From positions 113,568 to 177,567 of the forward strand of contig JAOZUQ010000001.1 of NCBI GenBank assembly GCA_029938635.1: a stretch of DNA of 64,000 nt, read 5' to 3'. Of this stretch, positions 42,800 to 50,800 are shown piece by piece (positions within the stretch are counted from its first letter, which is position 1; each line of letters opens with the position of its first letter). The position numbers and the translations under genes are program-made. Below the pieces are notes generated by a model. The model searched no databases, was not told the DNA's origin, and saw only the letters and a program-made list of their open reading frames with translations. This DNA is from Candidatus Aminicenantota bacterium. Its GTDB lineage: Bacteria > Acidobacteriota > Aminicenantia > UBA2199.

Positions 42800-45700
42800 T
42801 TATTTACCGATGACTTCAGGCACTGTTTCCAGGTTGTAATCTATGTGATCTTCAGGTAATAATTTTATAACCTCATCAACCAGCTCTCTTAATTCGACAA
42901 TATAATAGTTTGCTACATTAATATTCTTTTCAATATCATCAATGCTGATAATAAAACGGAGCTGGGTGCCGTCTTTTACCCCTTTGTAATAATAATTCTC
43001 TTTAAATTCATCCAATGGGAATCCCGAGAGAAACTCTTTTATCCCCGATGACTCTTCATGGGTTAGAACCCGATTAATAAGTGTATAGTCCTTCTGATTT
43101 AGCACAATAGATGATTCACTCATCAATTGTTCATGGGTAACAATAATCCTGATGTTCTCCCGCCCGAAATAATATTTAATGATCTCGATCTTAAACTTTT
43201 TAATATCTTTATTCATATTTTCTGCCTCTCTGTTCTCTAATCTATGCTTGTCCTTTTCCTTACTTTCACGGTACATATCCGCCACGTTATCTATCTTCGG
43301 AGATCTTTTGACCGCCTTCCAATCAAATTTTTCATCAAATGGGTCAAGCGCTTTTTGAGGCTCGAAAATCCTACTATCAACTGCTATAGCATCATAAGGT
43401 TTGTAATCTGGAGTATCTGTGAAAAAATCAGCCAGATCAGTAGCTCCGGCATCATACTGATTTAAGTACGGAAGGGCCAGAATATTCCAGAATGTCTTGA
43501 ACAAACTGCCGAAACTATAATGAACATGACTTACATAATCCCTTTTTACCCATGGGGAAACAATCATAAGCAAACTGCGGTGAGCATCAATATGATCTAC
43601 ACCATTTTGTGCATCATCTTCTGTTATGACGATCAACATACTTTTCCAATAAGGTGTCCTTGAAAGATATTCCACAATACGGCCGACAGCCAGATCATTA
43701 TCCGCCATATAACTCTCGCGGAAAGGGTAACCTGCATCAGGGCGATCGCCTGCTCCATGGTCATTTGGAATGATCACCGTAATAAATTCCGGCATTGTAT
43801 CACTGCCTGTAATCCATTTTTTATCAAACTCCTTTATAAACTGATCTATTCTGAATTGATCAGGAATTGCCATATTATATGTCGGGTACATTCTGGAAGT
43901 ACGTTCAAAAAGGGGCTGCGGAACCGGATAATTTATATAATGTTTAATTCCTGTATATTTATACTCAACCTTATAAAGTCCCGGTTCGAACATTATGCTG
44001 AAGCCGAAATTATAGAACCGGACATCATGACGTTCCAGATGATCCCACATGGACCCTGCTTCATTATAATCTTCCGGATAAATTGCACCGGCAGTCCCAT
44101 TCATCCCAAACACCCCAGGTGCCTTCGAATTTTCCCGATAATTACGATTATTGCCATAACTGGCTGCAGTTGACGTTTCACACCACTCATTCGGGTATGT
44201 GTTTACCAGCCAGCGGTGTCCATCAGCAGACACATCAGAATCGACATAAAAATTATCTGAAATGGCAAACTGCCCGGCGAGTGCCAGATGATTGGGCATA
44301 ACCACAGCATTGGAAACAGAGCTTGTCTTATCTCTGTTTGAAAACGTCGCACCTTTTCCATATCTTGCCAACGACGGATCACCTTCAGTATTTTTTATCT
44401 GCCCGAAAACTTCATCATAGGTTCTGTTTTCCTTTGAAATAAAAACAATGTGATGAATAGGGCTGATCTTTTCTCCGGGGAATAATGGAATTGGATTGCT
44501 CTTCCTACTTTTAAAAACCGGATCATCGGCTTTTCTGAATTTAAAATTATTCGAAATGACCTGTGCAGTCAATTTTTTCAATTGTTGATCATCAGGAATC
44601 TCCACTACCTGAATGGTCCCTTTCATTAAGGAACCGATGTAACTTCCCTCCGGTCCCCTTTCAAAAGCTGCCCCCCCGTTCGGACCGCTCCCATATCCCT
44701 TTGCATTGGCGATAATCAGATATTTTCCGTTTTTGCTGACTTCGACCTTTGAGGGAAACCAGCCCGTCGGAATATGACCTAGAACTTTCAGATCTACAGC
44801 ATTTATAACTGCAACTGCATTTATTCCCGACTCTGCAACATATAACCTTTTCCTGTCCGGACTTAACGCCAGGCCGAAAGGGATTACCCCCCTGAACTGT
44901 TTTATCCGGTTTTCAGGTTTAAGATATATAGTGTCGACCACATTATCTTCTTTCAAAGAAATTACAGAGATACTATCATTTGTACCATTGCTGACAAATA
45001 CATATTTATCATTTGCAACAATTGAGTTGGGACTGGATCCTCCAACTGCCGGGATCCCCTCTACTAATGCGCCCACCAAATGTCCGGTTTTTATTCTGCC
45101 AACAACTACCGGATCTGTTTTAGACTTAAGATCAATAACAAAAACAGAGAACGCCTCAATAGCATTCGGATCACCAAGGCCGGGAATTGACACCGACTCA
45201 TTTTGTATCCCCTCAATCATCTCTTTTGAACCATAGGGGAAAGGGGGGAAATCTATTGGTTTTACTTTAGATCTATCCCCCGATCCCCCTCTTATCAGAG
45301 AATATTCAAACATTCCAACATTGGCTACATAAATTTTTCTCTCATCAGGAGAGAGACAGATACCGAACGGGTAACGTCCCACAGGGACAGAGTGTTTCAG
45401 AGTTCCGGCAATTGTGTCTATAACAACCACTCTGAATCCAATCTGATCCACTGCATAGAGAGTTTTGCCATCCTTTGTTAATTTCAGGTCACCTATATAT
45501 CCATGTGAATAATCTACTTTCTCAGAAATATAAGAACAGTCTATAACACCCGTCCTCTCCCCGGAATTGACATCGAACAAATATATCCTGTTTGCCTGCC
45601 CACCTGCAACATAAATTGTTTTATTGTCAGGTGATATTGCCAGACCCATAAACACAGAGGCCAATACTCCCTTATCGGAAGAAGGACCGGGCGGTATCTG

Positions 45701-46015
45701 CTTTACTTCAGGATGTGATGATAAAATATTTCGGACAATGGTAATTGATAGTGGATCTACCCCGGAATTTGAAGTGACTACAGTTTGCCCGTCCGGACTG
45801 AGAGTCAATCCATAAGGATGAGGTGCAGTTATTATACTTTTCCCTGAGGGGGTAATATATCTGCCATTAGGGATCACCGTTCTTCCGTTCTTATTGATAT
45901 TTGTAAATTCATCTCCTGCAGGTGCTGATATTATCCATAAACCCTTATGCTTTGAATTATCCTGCAGACAACTCAACGTTAAAAACACCATTATCAGAAG
46001 TACAATTTTTTTCAT
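42800..46015 (-). CDS. lipoprotein: YncE-type beta-propeller fused to a phosphoesterase, with extra C-terminal domain
   Basis: A 1071-residue lipoprotein (signal ending LTLSC, Cys 16). Residues about 40-480: YVTN/YncE 7-bladed propeller repeats (GLTLSPDGQTVVTSN, GICLSPDERKIYVAN, GLALSPDRKRLYVAE). Residues about 515-890: alkaline-phosphatase/phosphoesterase domain (HIVFISKENRTYDEVFGQ, DSDVSADGHRW, IPNDHGAGDRPDAGYP, ITEDDAQNGVDHIDAHR). The last about 140 residues, after a lysine/glutamate-rich linker, are a separate alpha/beta domain (KYYFGRENIRIIV ... GTQLRFIISIDD) not usual in this family. Probably binds and hydrolyses a surface phosphodiester; substrate unknown. GGGGA precedes the ATG. Confidence 0.88.
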   Translation of the reverse strand: MKKIVLLIMVFLTLSCLQDNSKHKGLWIISAPAGDEFTNINKNGRTVIPNGRYITPSGKSIITAPHPYGLTLSPDGQTVVTSNSGVDPLSITIVRNILSSHPEVKQIPPGPSSDKGVLASVFMGLAISPDNKTIYVAGGQANRIYLFDVNSGERTGVIDCSYISEKVDYSHGYIGDLKLTKDGKTLYAVDQIGFRVVVIDTIAGTLKHSVPVGRYPFGICLSPDERKIYVANVGMFEYSLIRGGSGDRSKVKPIDFPPFPYGSKEMIEGIQNESVSIPGLGDPNAIEAFSVFVIDLKSKTDPVVVGRIKTGHLVGALVEGIPAVGGSSPNSIVANDKYVFVSNGTNDSISVISLKEDNVVDTIYLKPENRIKQFRGVIPFGLALSPDRKRLYVAESGINAVAVINAVDLKVLGHIPTGWFPSKVEVSKNGKYLIIANAKGYGSGPNGGAAFERGPEGSYIGSLMKGTIQVVEIPDDQQLKKLTAQVISNNFKFRKADDPVFKSRKSNPIPLFPGEKISPIHHIVFISKENRTYDEVFGQIKNTEGDPSLARYGKGATFSNRDKTSSVSNAVVMPNHLALAGQFAISDNFYVDSDVSADGHRWLVNTYPNEWCETSTAASYGNNRNYRENSKAPGVFGMNGTAGAIYPEDYNEAGSMWDHLERHDVRFYNFGFSIMFEPGLYKVEYKYTGIKHYINYPVPQPLFERTSRMYPTYNMAIPDQFRIDQFIKEFDKKWITGSDTMPEFITVIIPNDHGAGDRPDAGYPFRESYMADNDLAVGRIVEYLSRTPYWKSMLIVITEDDAQNGVDHIDAHRSLLMIVSPWVKRDYVSHVHYSFGSLFKTFWNILALPYLNQYDAGATDLADFFTDTPDYKPYDAIAVDSRIFEPQKALDPFDEKFDWKAVKRSPKIDNVADMYRESKEKDKHRLENREAENMNKDIKKFKIEIIKYYFGRENIRIIVTHEQLMSESSIVLNQKDYTLINRVLTHEESSGIKEFLSGFPLDEFKENYYYKGVKDGTQLRFIISIDDIEKNINVANYYIVELRELVDEVIKLLPEDHIDYNLETVPEVIGK

Positions 46016-46230
46016 TTATTCCCCATCCAGTGCAATAATTATACCTATAATAGAAATTAATAGAAGAGGGGATGGAATCACCAACGCCTAGTGATATATT
46101 TTTTTGTTTTTGGCTGGGACTAAGCACTTTTTAAATGGGTCAGACACAATTGTTCGCCTGAAATAAAAAAATGATTATAATTCATCTTTTTGTTAAAGAA
46201 TTACGTATATATTATATGACGGAGGGAAAT

Positions 46231-46566
46231 ATGGAGATAACAAAAAGAAATAATGGAGATATTACAATACTTGATCTGGACGGAAAATTACTTACAGGAA
46301 ATGATGTAGGATATTACAGAGATGTATTCGACACATTGATAAAAGGCGGAGAATCAAAGGTTATATTAAATTTTGCAAATCTCAGCATGATGGACTCAAC
46401 TGGATTGGGGGAACTTACCCGGTCTTATACAAAAGCAAAGAATAATGGCGGAATGGTAAAACTGGTAAACATGACCGCAAGGATCAAGGATATCCTGTAT
46501 GTCACAAAACTGATAACAGTTTTTGACACCTACGAGAATGAGGAAGATGCCGTTAACAGTTTTTAA
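46231..46566 (+). CDS. STAS-domain anti-anti-sigma factor
   Basis: A 111-residue SpoIIAA/RsbV-like protein. The start at 46231 (MEITKRNN) is set by GGAGGG 4-9 nt upstream; the longer ORF-track start has no support. The phosphorylated serine is in MMDSTGLGEL (about residue 57). It would bind an anti-sigma kinase when dephosphorylated, possibly by a SpoIIE phosphatase such as the one at 19.1 kb. No sigma or anti-sigma gene is adjacent. Confidence 0.9.
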   Translation: MEITKRNNGDITILDLDGKLLTGNDVGYYRDVFDTLIKGGESKVILNFANLSMMDSTGLGELTRSYTKAKNNGGMVKLVNMTARIKDILYVTKLITVFDTYENEEDAVNSF

Positions 46567-46591
46567 TAGTTAATAATTCTGAATTCCGGAT

Positions 46592-46765
46592 CTATTTTCC
46601 GAGGAATTTTTGAACTTTTTGTGACGATGCTCCTGCAAACTTTACTGCTGCTACCAGGCTTCCTTCCTCAACTCCGAAAAATTCACTCCACTCTTTTACA
46701 TCTTGCGGATCATTAATATTAATTTCTTTTCCTTCTTTAATCTGCATTACTTTGTCTTCTGACAT
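46592..46765 (-). CDS. small DUF3606-type protein
   Basis: A 57-residue gene too short for the ORF track. The translation contains ININD, DVKEWSEFFGVEEGSL and AVKFAGASSQKVQKFL, matching the DUF3606 pattern (RINV.., E..W.KKFGV....L..AV...G.S...V..YL). TAGGAGTG lies 6 nt upstream of the ATG. Function unknown; such proteins often appear near stress genes. Promoter boxes TTGAAA-N17-TAAAAA lie upstream. Confidence 0.8.
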   Translation of the reverse strand: MSEDKVMQIKEGKEININDPQDVKEWSEFFGVEEGSLVAAVKFAGASSQKVQKFLGK

Positions 46766-46794
46766 AATTCACTCCTATTATCATTTTGTTCTGG

Positions 46795-46823
46795 TTTTTA
46801 TATTTAGAATGCCTCTTTTTCAA
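46795..46823 (-). promoter_or_regulatory. promoter of the DUF3606-type gene with upstream palindrome
   Basis: On the minus strand: -35 TTGAAA (46818-46823), 17 bp, -10 TAAAAA (46795-46800). Just upstream are an 18 bp palindrome CATCCG-N6-CGGATG (46827-46844) and an 11 bp direct repeat TCTTTTTCAAA (46814-46824 and 46855-46865) flanking it. Confidence 0.45.
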
Positions 46824-46865
46824 AAACATCCGATATAACGGATGTGAAGTCATGTCTTTTTCAAA

Positions 46866-47038
46866 CCGGACTATAAACTCATCCAATTTATTTTAAAATG
46901 TAAAATACATCAACTTTAAACATAATGCAACTCAAAAAATAAAAAAAATTTTTCTGATCCTGCTACTCAATAGCAAAACACCGAAACGCCACATCTTGGC
47001 AACCAAAATGAGTGATATTTATTTAGAAGAAAGATTAA
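46866..47038. other. AT-rich intergenic stretch
   Basis: With the promoter above and repeat B below this makes up the 414 bp gap between the DUF3606-type gene and the SDR gene. Very AT-rich. I see no gene or RNA here. ATATTTATTT occurs at 47015-47024 and again at 47171-47180 on the far side of repeat B, possibly a duplicated target site. Confidence 0.4.
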
Positions 47039-47170
47039 GGCGTAGCCATCTATCTGCACTCGTGGGCCTGGAGGGGTGACTCGCTAATATCGAGAACCCC
47101 GAGGCCGGGCAGCATAGCCGTATGAGAGCATACGGCGCGGGAGCGAAGTAGATGATGGCGAAAGCCAAAA
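47039..47170 (+). repeat. foldback repeat family 1, copy B
   Basis: 132 nt. Ends GGCGTAGCCATCTATC and GATGATGGCGAAAGCC are imperfect inverted copies. Inside are a stem GGGGT..CTCG-CTAATAT-CGAG.ACCCC and a perfect 8 bp hairpin GCCGTATG-AGAG-CATACGGC. The same layout occurs in copy C, with compensating base changes. Confidence 0.78.
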
Positions 47171-47179
47171 ATATTTATT

Positions 47180-47878
47180 TTATTTAAAGAATATTTTCAG
47201 ATTAAGCATCATCTTACGAAATTTAATAAAAGGGATCACAATAGCCGGGGACGAATATCTGGCAGGTTTTTTCTTCATAGATTTCATAATATGTTTTACA
47301 GCTTTTTTAACCGGCATTATGAAAGGTTTCACATCACCCTTTGCCATCTTCGTATTAACAAAGCCGAACCGGACATTAGTTATCTTCACAGGAGTGTCTT
47401 CCAATGCAAGGGCCATACTTTCCAGATAGCTGGTAAACCCTGCCTTCGATGCATGATAGGCCGGACTGTCATACGAGTGCATCTCATCTGCAAAACTTGA
47501 AAGGCCTATAAAATGGCCTTTGCCATTCTCTTCCATCGCCGGGATCACAACAGAGACAGTTCTCACCATCCCCATCAAATTTATATCAAGGGTCTTGATA
47601 TCCATATCCATATCATCCAGATCCAGTAATTCTCCTATCCCCGGACAATAGATACAAAGGTCAGGCGGGCCTTCTTTCTTAACTATTTTTTTCAACTTGA
47701 TTACATATTCATTATCGGTAACATCACACACAATATGATTGTAGGATGAATTTTTGACTGGTGATCTGCTCCTTGAAAATCCATTGACTATCCATCCATC
47801 TTGTAATAATTTTTTGGTAATAGCCAGCCCGATACCATCCGAATTCCCGATAATTATTGCCTTTCTATTCATAAACAT
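47180..47878 (-). CDS. short-chain dehydrogenase/reductase
   Basis: A 232-residue classical SDR. NAD(P) loop IIGNSDGIGLAITKK (an N-S variant of TGxxxGIG), NLMGMVRTV region, catalytic Ser in IGLSSFADE and YxxxK in YHASKAGF (Tyr about 142). Substrate unknown. The second ATG (47872) fits the GAGGG ribosome site better than the first. Followed upstream by the DinB gene 10 bp away, probably one operon. Confidence 0.88.
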   Translation of the reverse strand: MFMNRKAIIIGNSDGIGLAITKKLLQDGWIVNGFSRSRSPVKNSSYNHIVCDVTDNEYVIKLKKIVKKEGPPDLCIYCPGIGELLDLDDMDMDIKTLDINLMGMVRTVSVVIPAMEENGKGHFIGLSSFADEMHSYDSPAYHASKAGFTSYLESMALALEDTPVKITNVRFGFVNTKMAKGDVKPFIMPVKKAVKHIMKSMKKKPARYSSPAIVIPFIKFRKMMLNLKIFFK

Positions 47879-47888
47879 CCCTCAACTT

Positions 47889-48398
47889 TTACCATTTTCC
47901 TGCATAGGATAATGAATTGCCTGACAGGTGTTTATGATAATTAAATTTAAGGCCGAGTATCTGTCTCAAATGAAGATAATCGTGGGCAAGCCAGTTGGAG
48001 AGGAACATCTTCGCTGTCATTTTTCCGAACACAGGGTGGTCATGTGCGTTATCCCATGAGGGATTTACTAAACTACGTATCCATTCGATCGACCATTCTC
48101 TCTCCATCAGAAATTTTTCCACCGTGTTATTAAAGTCCTGTTCAATATATTTTCTATCTGCTACCCATCCCGGGGGATCGATCGGGCTTAGTGACTTTTC
48201 CGGATCTTCCATTACCGATTTTATTCTTGCTCTGAAATCTTCCTTCTCCTCATCATAAAGATGGCAGGCCACCTCCAGGAGGCACCATTTCCCGGGTTCA
48301 GGTTTCCACAAATATTCTTCTCTGGTCAATCCGGAAAAAAGTTTTTTGAAAATATCCTTGTTCATAGAAAATTCATCAACAATTCTTACTATGTCCAT
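47889..48398 (-). CDS. DinB-superfamily protein
   Basis: A 169-residue four-helix protein. Metal-binding histidine pattern of the DinB/YfiT family: ACHLYDEEKEDF (about 46) and WLAHDYLHLRQI (about 138). KWCLLEVACHL is the typical WSxxEVxxHL segment. These enzymes include bacillithiol/mycothiol transferases and maleylpyruvate isomerase-like proteins; the substrate here is unknown. Confidence 0.85.
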   Translation of the reverse strand: MDIVRIVDEFSMNKDIFKKLFSGLTREEYLWKPEPGKWCLLEVACHLYDEEKEDFRARIKSVMEDPEKSLSPIDPPGWVADRKYIEQDFNNTVEKFLMEREWSIEWIRSLVNPSWDNAHDHPVFGKMTAKMFLSNWLAHDYLHLRQILGLKFNYHKHLSGNSLSYAGKW

Positions 48399-48428
48399 TA
48401 GGCTTTTCCCCTTTTTCAGGTGATAAAT

Positions 48429-49181
48429 CTATTTCTTTGTCTTGATATAAATATGTTTTATATGTCTCTTCCCGCTGTCTCTTTCATCAACAAGAAAATA
48501 TTTTTTTAAAGATTTTATCAATGGTGTCAATTTCGAGAAGCCATAATTCCTGGGGTCAAAATCAGGTTTCTTCTTAATAATCAGGGAACCAACCTCGGCT
48601 AAAAATGCCCACCCGTCATCATCAGCTATATCATCAACTGAAGAAACGATTAATTGAATAAATTTATTATCTATCGGCTCTACTTCATCTCCCTGTGAAG
48701 GTGCTGTCTTTGTAGAAGTTTGCTGTTTGCTCCCCTTTTTACGACTGATTATTTCAATATAAATAAACTTATCACATGCCACTATGAAAGGCTTCGGAGT
48801 CTTTTTTTCACCTATCCCGATCACGACCTTCCCCGATTCTCTTAACCTTGTTGCCAGTCTTGTGAAATCACTGTCACTTGAGACAAGGCAGAATCCATCC
48901 ACTTTTTGACTATGCAGAATATCCATTGCATCAATTATCATTGCAGAGTCGGTTGCATTTTTCCCGACCGTATAACTATATTGCTGGATCGGAGTTATCG
49001 CATGCTCAAGTAGTGATTTTTTCCAGCCCGAAACTGTCGGCTTCGTCCAGTCGCCATATATCCTTTTAATCGTCGGCACTCCCAATTTTGCGATCTCATC
49101 AAGCATCTCTTTTATATTTGAATACGGTATATTATCGGCATCAATAAGTACTGCCAAGTTTAAATCATTTTTTTCTCTCAT
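48429..49181 (-). CDS. NYN-domain (LabA/DUF88-like) nuclease with LOTUS/OST-HTH domain
   Basis: A 250-residue protein. NYN/PIN-like domain residues about 5-140: LAVLIDADNIPY, GKNATDSAMIIDAMD and LVSSDSDFTRLATRLRESG hold the acidic metal-binding residues (D14, D16, D81, D103/D105 region). The C-terminal part (about 170-245: IDNKFIQLIVSSVDDIADDDGW, YGFSKLTPLIKSL) is an OST-HTH/LOTUS RNA-binding domain. This pair suggests an RNA-processing nuclease. AAGGGGG precedes the ATG. Confidence 0.88.
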   Translation of the reverse strand: MREKNDLNLAVLIDADNIPYSNIKEMLDEIAKLGVPTIKRIYGDWTKPTVSGWKKSLLEHAITPIQQYSYTVGKNATDSAMIIDAMDILHSQKVDGFCLVSSDSDFTRLATRLRESGKVVIGIGEKKTPKPFIVACDKFIYIEIISRKKGSKQQTSTKTAPSQGDEVEPIDNKFIQLIVSSVDDIADDDGWAFLAEVGSLIIKKKPDFDPRNYGFSKLTPLIKSLKKYFLVDERDSGKRHIKHIYIKTKK

Positions 49182-49354
49182 ATTATCCCCCTTACTGTAA
49201 CTAAATAGTAGATCAATTACACAAATATGATATCACATTCAAATGATTTATTGTTGATTCGGCTTTCATAAATAACTGTGTATTATTTATCTGTGAAATA
49301 GTGGCTTTTCCCGTAATTACTTTTGGAGTTAAGGAATTTACAAATATCATTCAG

Positions 49355-49487
49355 TTTTGGCTTTCGCCATCATCCACATCGCTCCGCTACGGATATTCTC
49401 ATCCGCTTAACGCTGCTTGTCCCCGGGGTGATCGATATTAACGAGTCACCCCTGAGGTGCCCGCTTATGCAGATGGATGGCTACGCC
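49355..49487 (-). repeat. foldback repeat family 1, copy C
   Basis: 133 nt, inverted relative to copies A and B. Read on the minus strand it begins GGCGTAGCCATCCATCTGC and ends GATGATGGCGAAAGCC. Its main stem GGGGTGA.TCG-TTAATAT-CGA.TCACCCC and the second hairpin GGAT-GAGAAT-ATCC differ from copy B in sequence but keep pairing. Confidence 0.78.
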
Positions 49488-49542
49488 TGAAACTCCCTGC
49501 TGGCAAAAACCATTTCTTTTATTCCCAAGACAAGTGGCGCTT

Positions 49543-49653
49543 CCGTGTTTTACTTTTGCGGGGCCAAATCCGAAGTCTCGCTAATATCGAACTGAGGATT
49601 TTCGCCCAGCGAAAAATGATAAGCATTTTTGCGGTAGCCAAAAGTAATTACGG
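49543..49653 (+). repeat. foldback repeat family 2, copy E
   Basis: 111 nt. Ends CCGTGTTTTACTTTTG and CCAAAAGTAATTACGG are inverted copies. The centre has TCG-CTAATAT-CGA. Related to copy D at 25398-25512 by both ends and by GCGGTAG near the right end. It forms the right half of the 49301-49663 element. Confidence 0.68.
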
Positions 49654-49759
49654 AAAAAGCCACGCAAACTAAATCGCAGTTGTGAATGAACAAAATGAAA
49701 AAATTTAGACTTAGAAATAAAAAACGATTATTATATAAGAATGAAGGATAATGTAACAA

Positions 49760-50800
49760 ATGGGGAATAAAATGAAAACCCTGGAAATAAATGGAAACAC
49801 CGGTAATTCAACGATCTATATTAATAAGCCTTTCACATATGCGAAAAAATTATTAAAAGGGGAAAGGATCATTATCATTACCGATGAAAATGTCAAAGGC
49901 CTGTATGAAGATAAATTTCCTTCAGGGGATATCATAACGATCGGAAAGGGAGAGGGGATCAAAACCCTTCAGACTGTGGAAGATATTTATAAGAAACTAA
50001 TGGACCTGGAATTCGACCGTTCCGGCTTCATCCTCGGCATCGGCGGCGGGATCGTTTGCGATGTAGCAGGCTTCGCTGCATCCACATATATGCGGGGGGT
50101 CAGATTCGGTTTTATTGCTTCCACACTCCTTGCACAGGTCGATGCTTCTGTCGGTGGAAAGAACGGTGTCAATCTTGAAGGCCATAAAAATATGGTAGGG
50201 GTTTTCAGCCAACCCGAATTTGTTTTATGTGATCCGGAGATGCTTAAAACCCTTCCTGCAAAGGAATTGAAGAACGGATTTGCTGAGATCACCAAACATG
50301 CTTTAATAGGCGACCGGAATTTATTCGAATTCATGGAGCAGAATCATAAAAGTGCACTAGGGCTGGATCCCGATGTGATCGGCAGGTTGACCCATGACTC
50401 TCTTGTCCTGAAATCAGGAATAGTCAACAGAGATGAGAAAGAAAAGGGCGAAAGACGTAAACTCAATTTCGGACACACGATTGCTCATGCATTGGAAAAA
50501 ACCATGAATCTGAGTCACGGTGAAGCTGTTTCTGTCGGAATGGGCATATCGGCTAAACTATCGGTAAAGATGAGTGACCTGTCAGCTGAAGGGGAAAAAA
50601 GGATCTATGAGTTATTTAAAAAATTCGATCTGAATCAGAATATAAAAATTTCATGCAGCGGGATCAAGAAGGCTGTCAGGAGAGACAAGAAAAGAGAAGG
50701 GGATAATATAAATTTCATTTTGTTAAAAAAGATTGGAGAGGCAATTATTGAAAAGATCCCGATAAAAGTTCTTGAGGGAGTAATCGATGATATGTGTTAG
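49760..50800 (+). CDS. aroB: 3-dehydroquinate synthase AroB
   Basis: A 346-residue enzyme making 3-dehydroquinate from DAHP, second step of the shikimate pathway. Motifs: VTDENVKGLY-type N-terminal NAD region, GGGIVCDVAGFAASTYMRG (about 94-112), TLLAQVDASVGGKNGVN (about 120), and zinc-ligand HALIGD, NFGHTIAHALE and LSHGEAVSVGM. The ATG at 49772 (GGGGA 5 nt before) is a good alternative start. First gene of aroB-D-E-A-C; no DAHP synthase or shikimate kinase gene is in the operon. Confidence 0.95.
   Translation: MGNKMKTLEINGNTGNSTIYINKPFTYAKKLLKGERIIIITDENVKGLYEDKFPSGDIITIGKGEGIKTLQTVEDIYKKLMDLEFDRSGFILGIGGGIVCDVAGFAASTYMRGVRFGFIASTLLAQVDASVGGKNGVNLEGHKNMVGVFSQPEFVLCDPEMLKTLPAKELKNGFAEITKHALIGDRNLFEFMEQNHKSALGLDPDVIGRLTHDSLVLKSGIVNRDEKEKGERRKLNFGHTIAHALEKTMNLSHGEAVSVGMGISAKLSVKMSDLSAEGEKRIYELFKKFDLNQNIKISCSGIKKAVRRDKKREGDNINFILLKKIGEAIIEKIPIKVLEGVIDDMC

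Larger units (their letters stand above)
49301..49663. mobile_element. MITE-like element with 26 bp terminal inverted repeats
   Basis: Left end 49301-49326 and right end 49638-49663 are inverted copies identical at 25 of 26 positions (both contain CCGTAATTACTTTTGG in the outward-in direction). The 363 bp between and including them hold foldback repeats C and E and no credible gene; the 71-aa ORF in the track crosses the repeat. Most of the 578 bp gap between the NYN gene and aroB is this element; 49182-49300 and 49664-49759 are plain AT-rich promoter-type DNA. Confidence 0.7.

Noticed and set aside
46171-46230. upstream extension of the STAS gene
   Set aside because: The extra residues are not STAS-like, and GGAGGG sits right before the ATG at 46231.
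49457-49672. 71-aa ORF (+) over the foldback repeats
   Set aside because: It lies wholly across repeats C and E, has no ribosome site, and its protein is a translation of the repeat.
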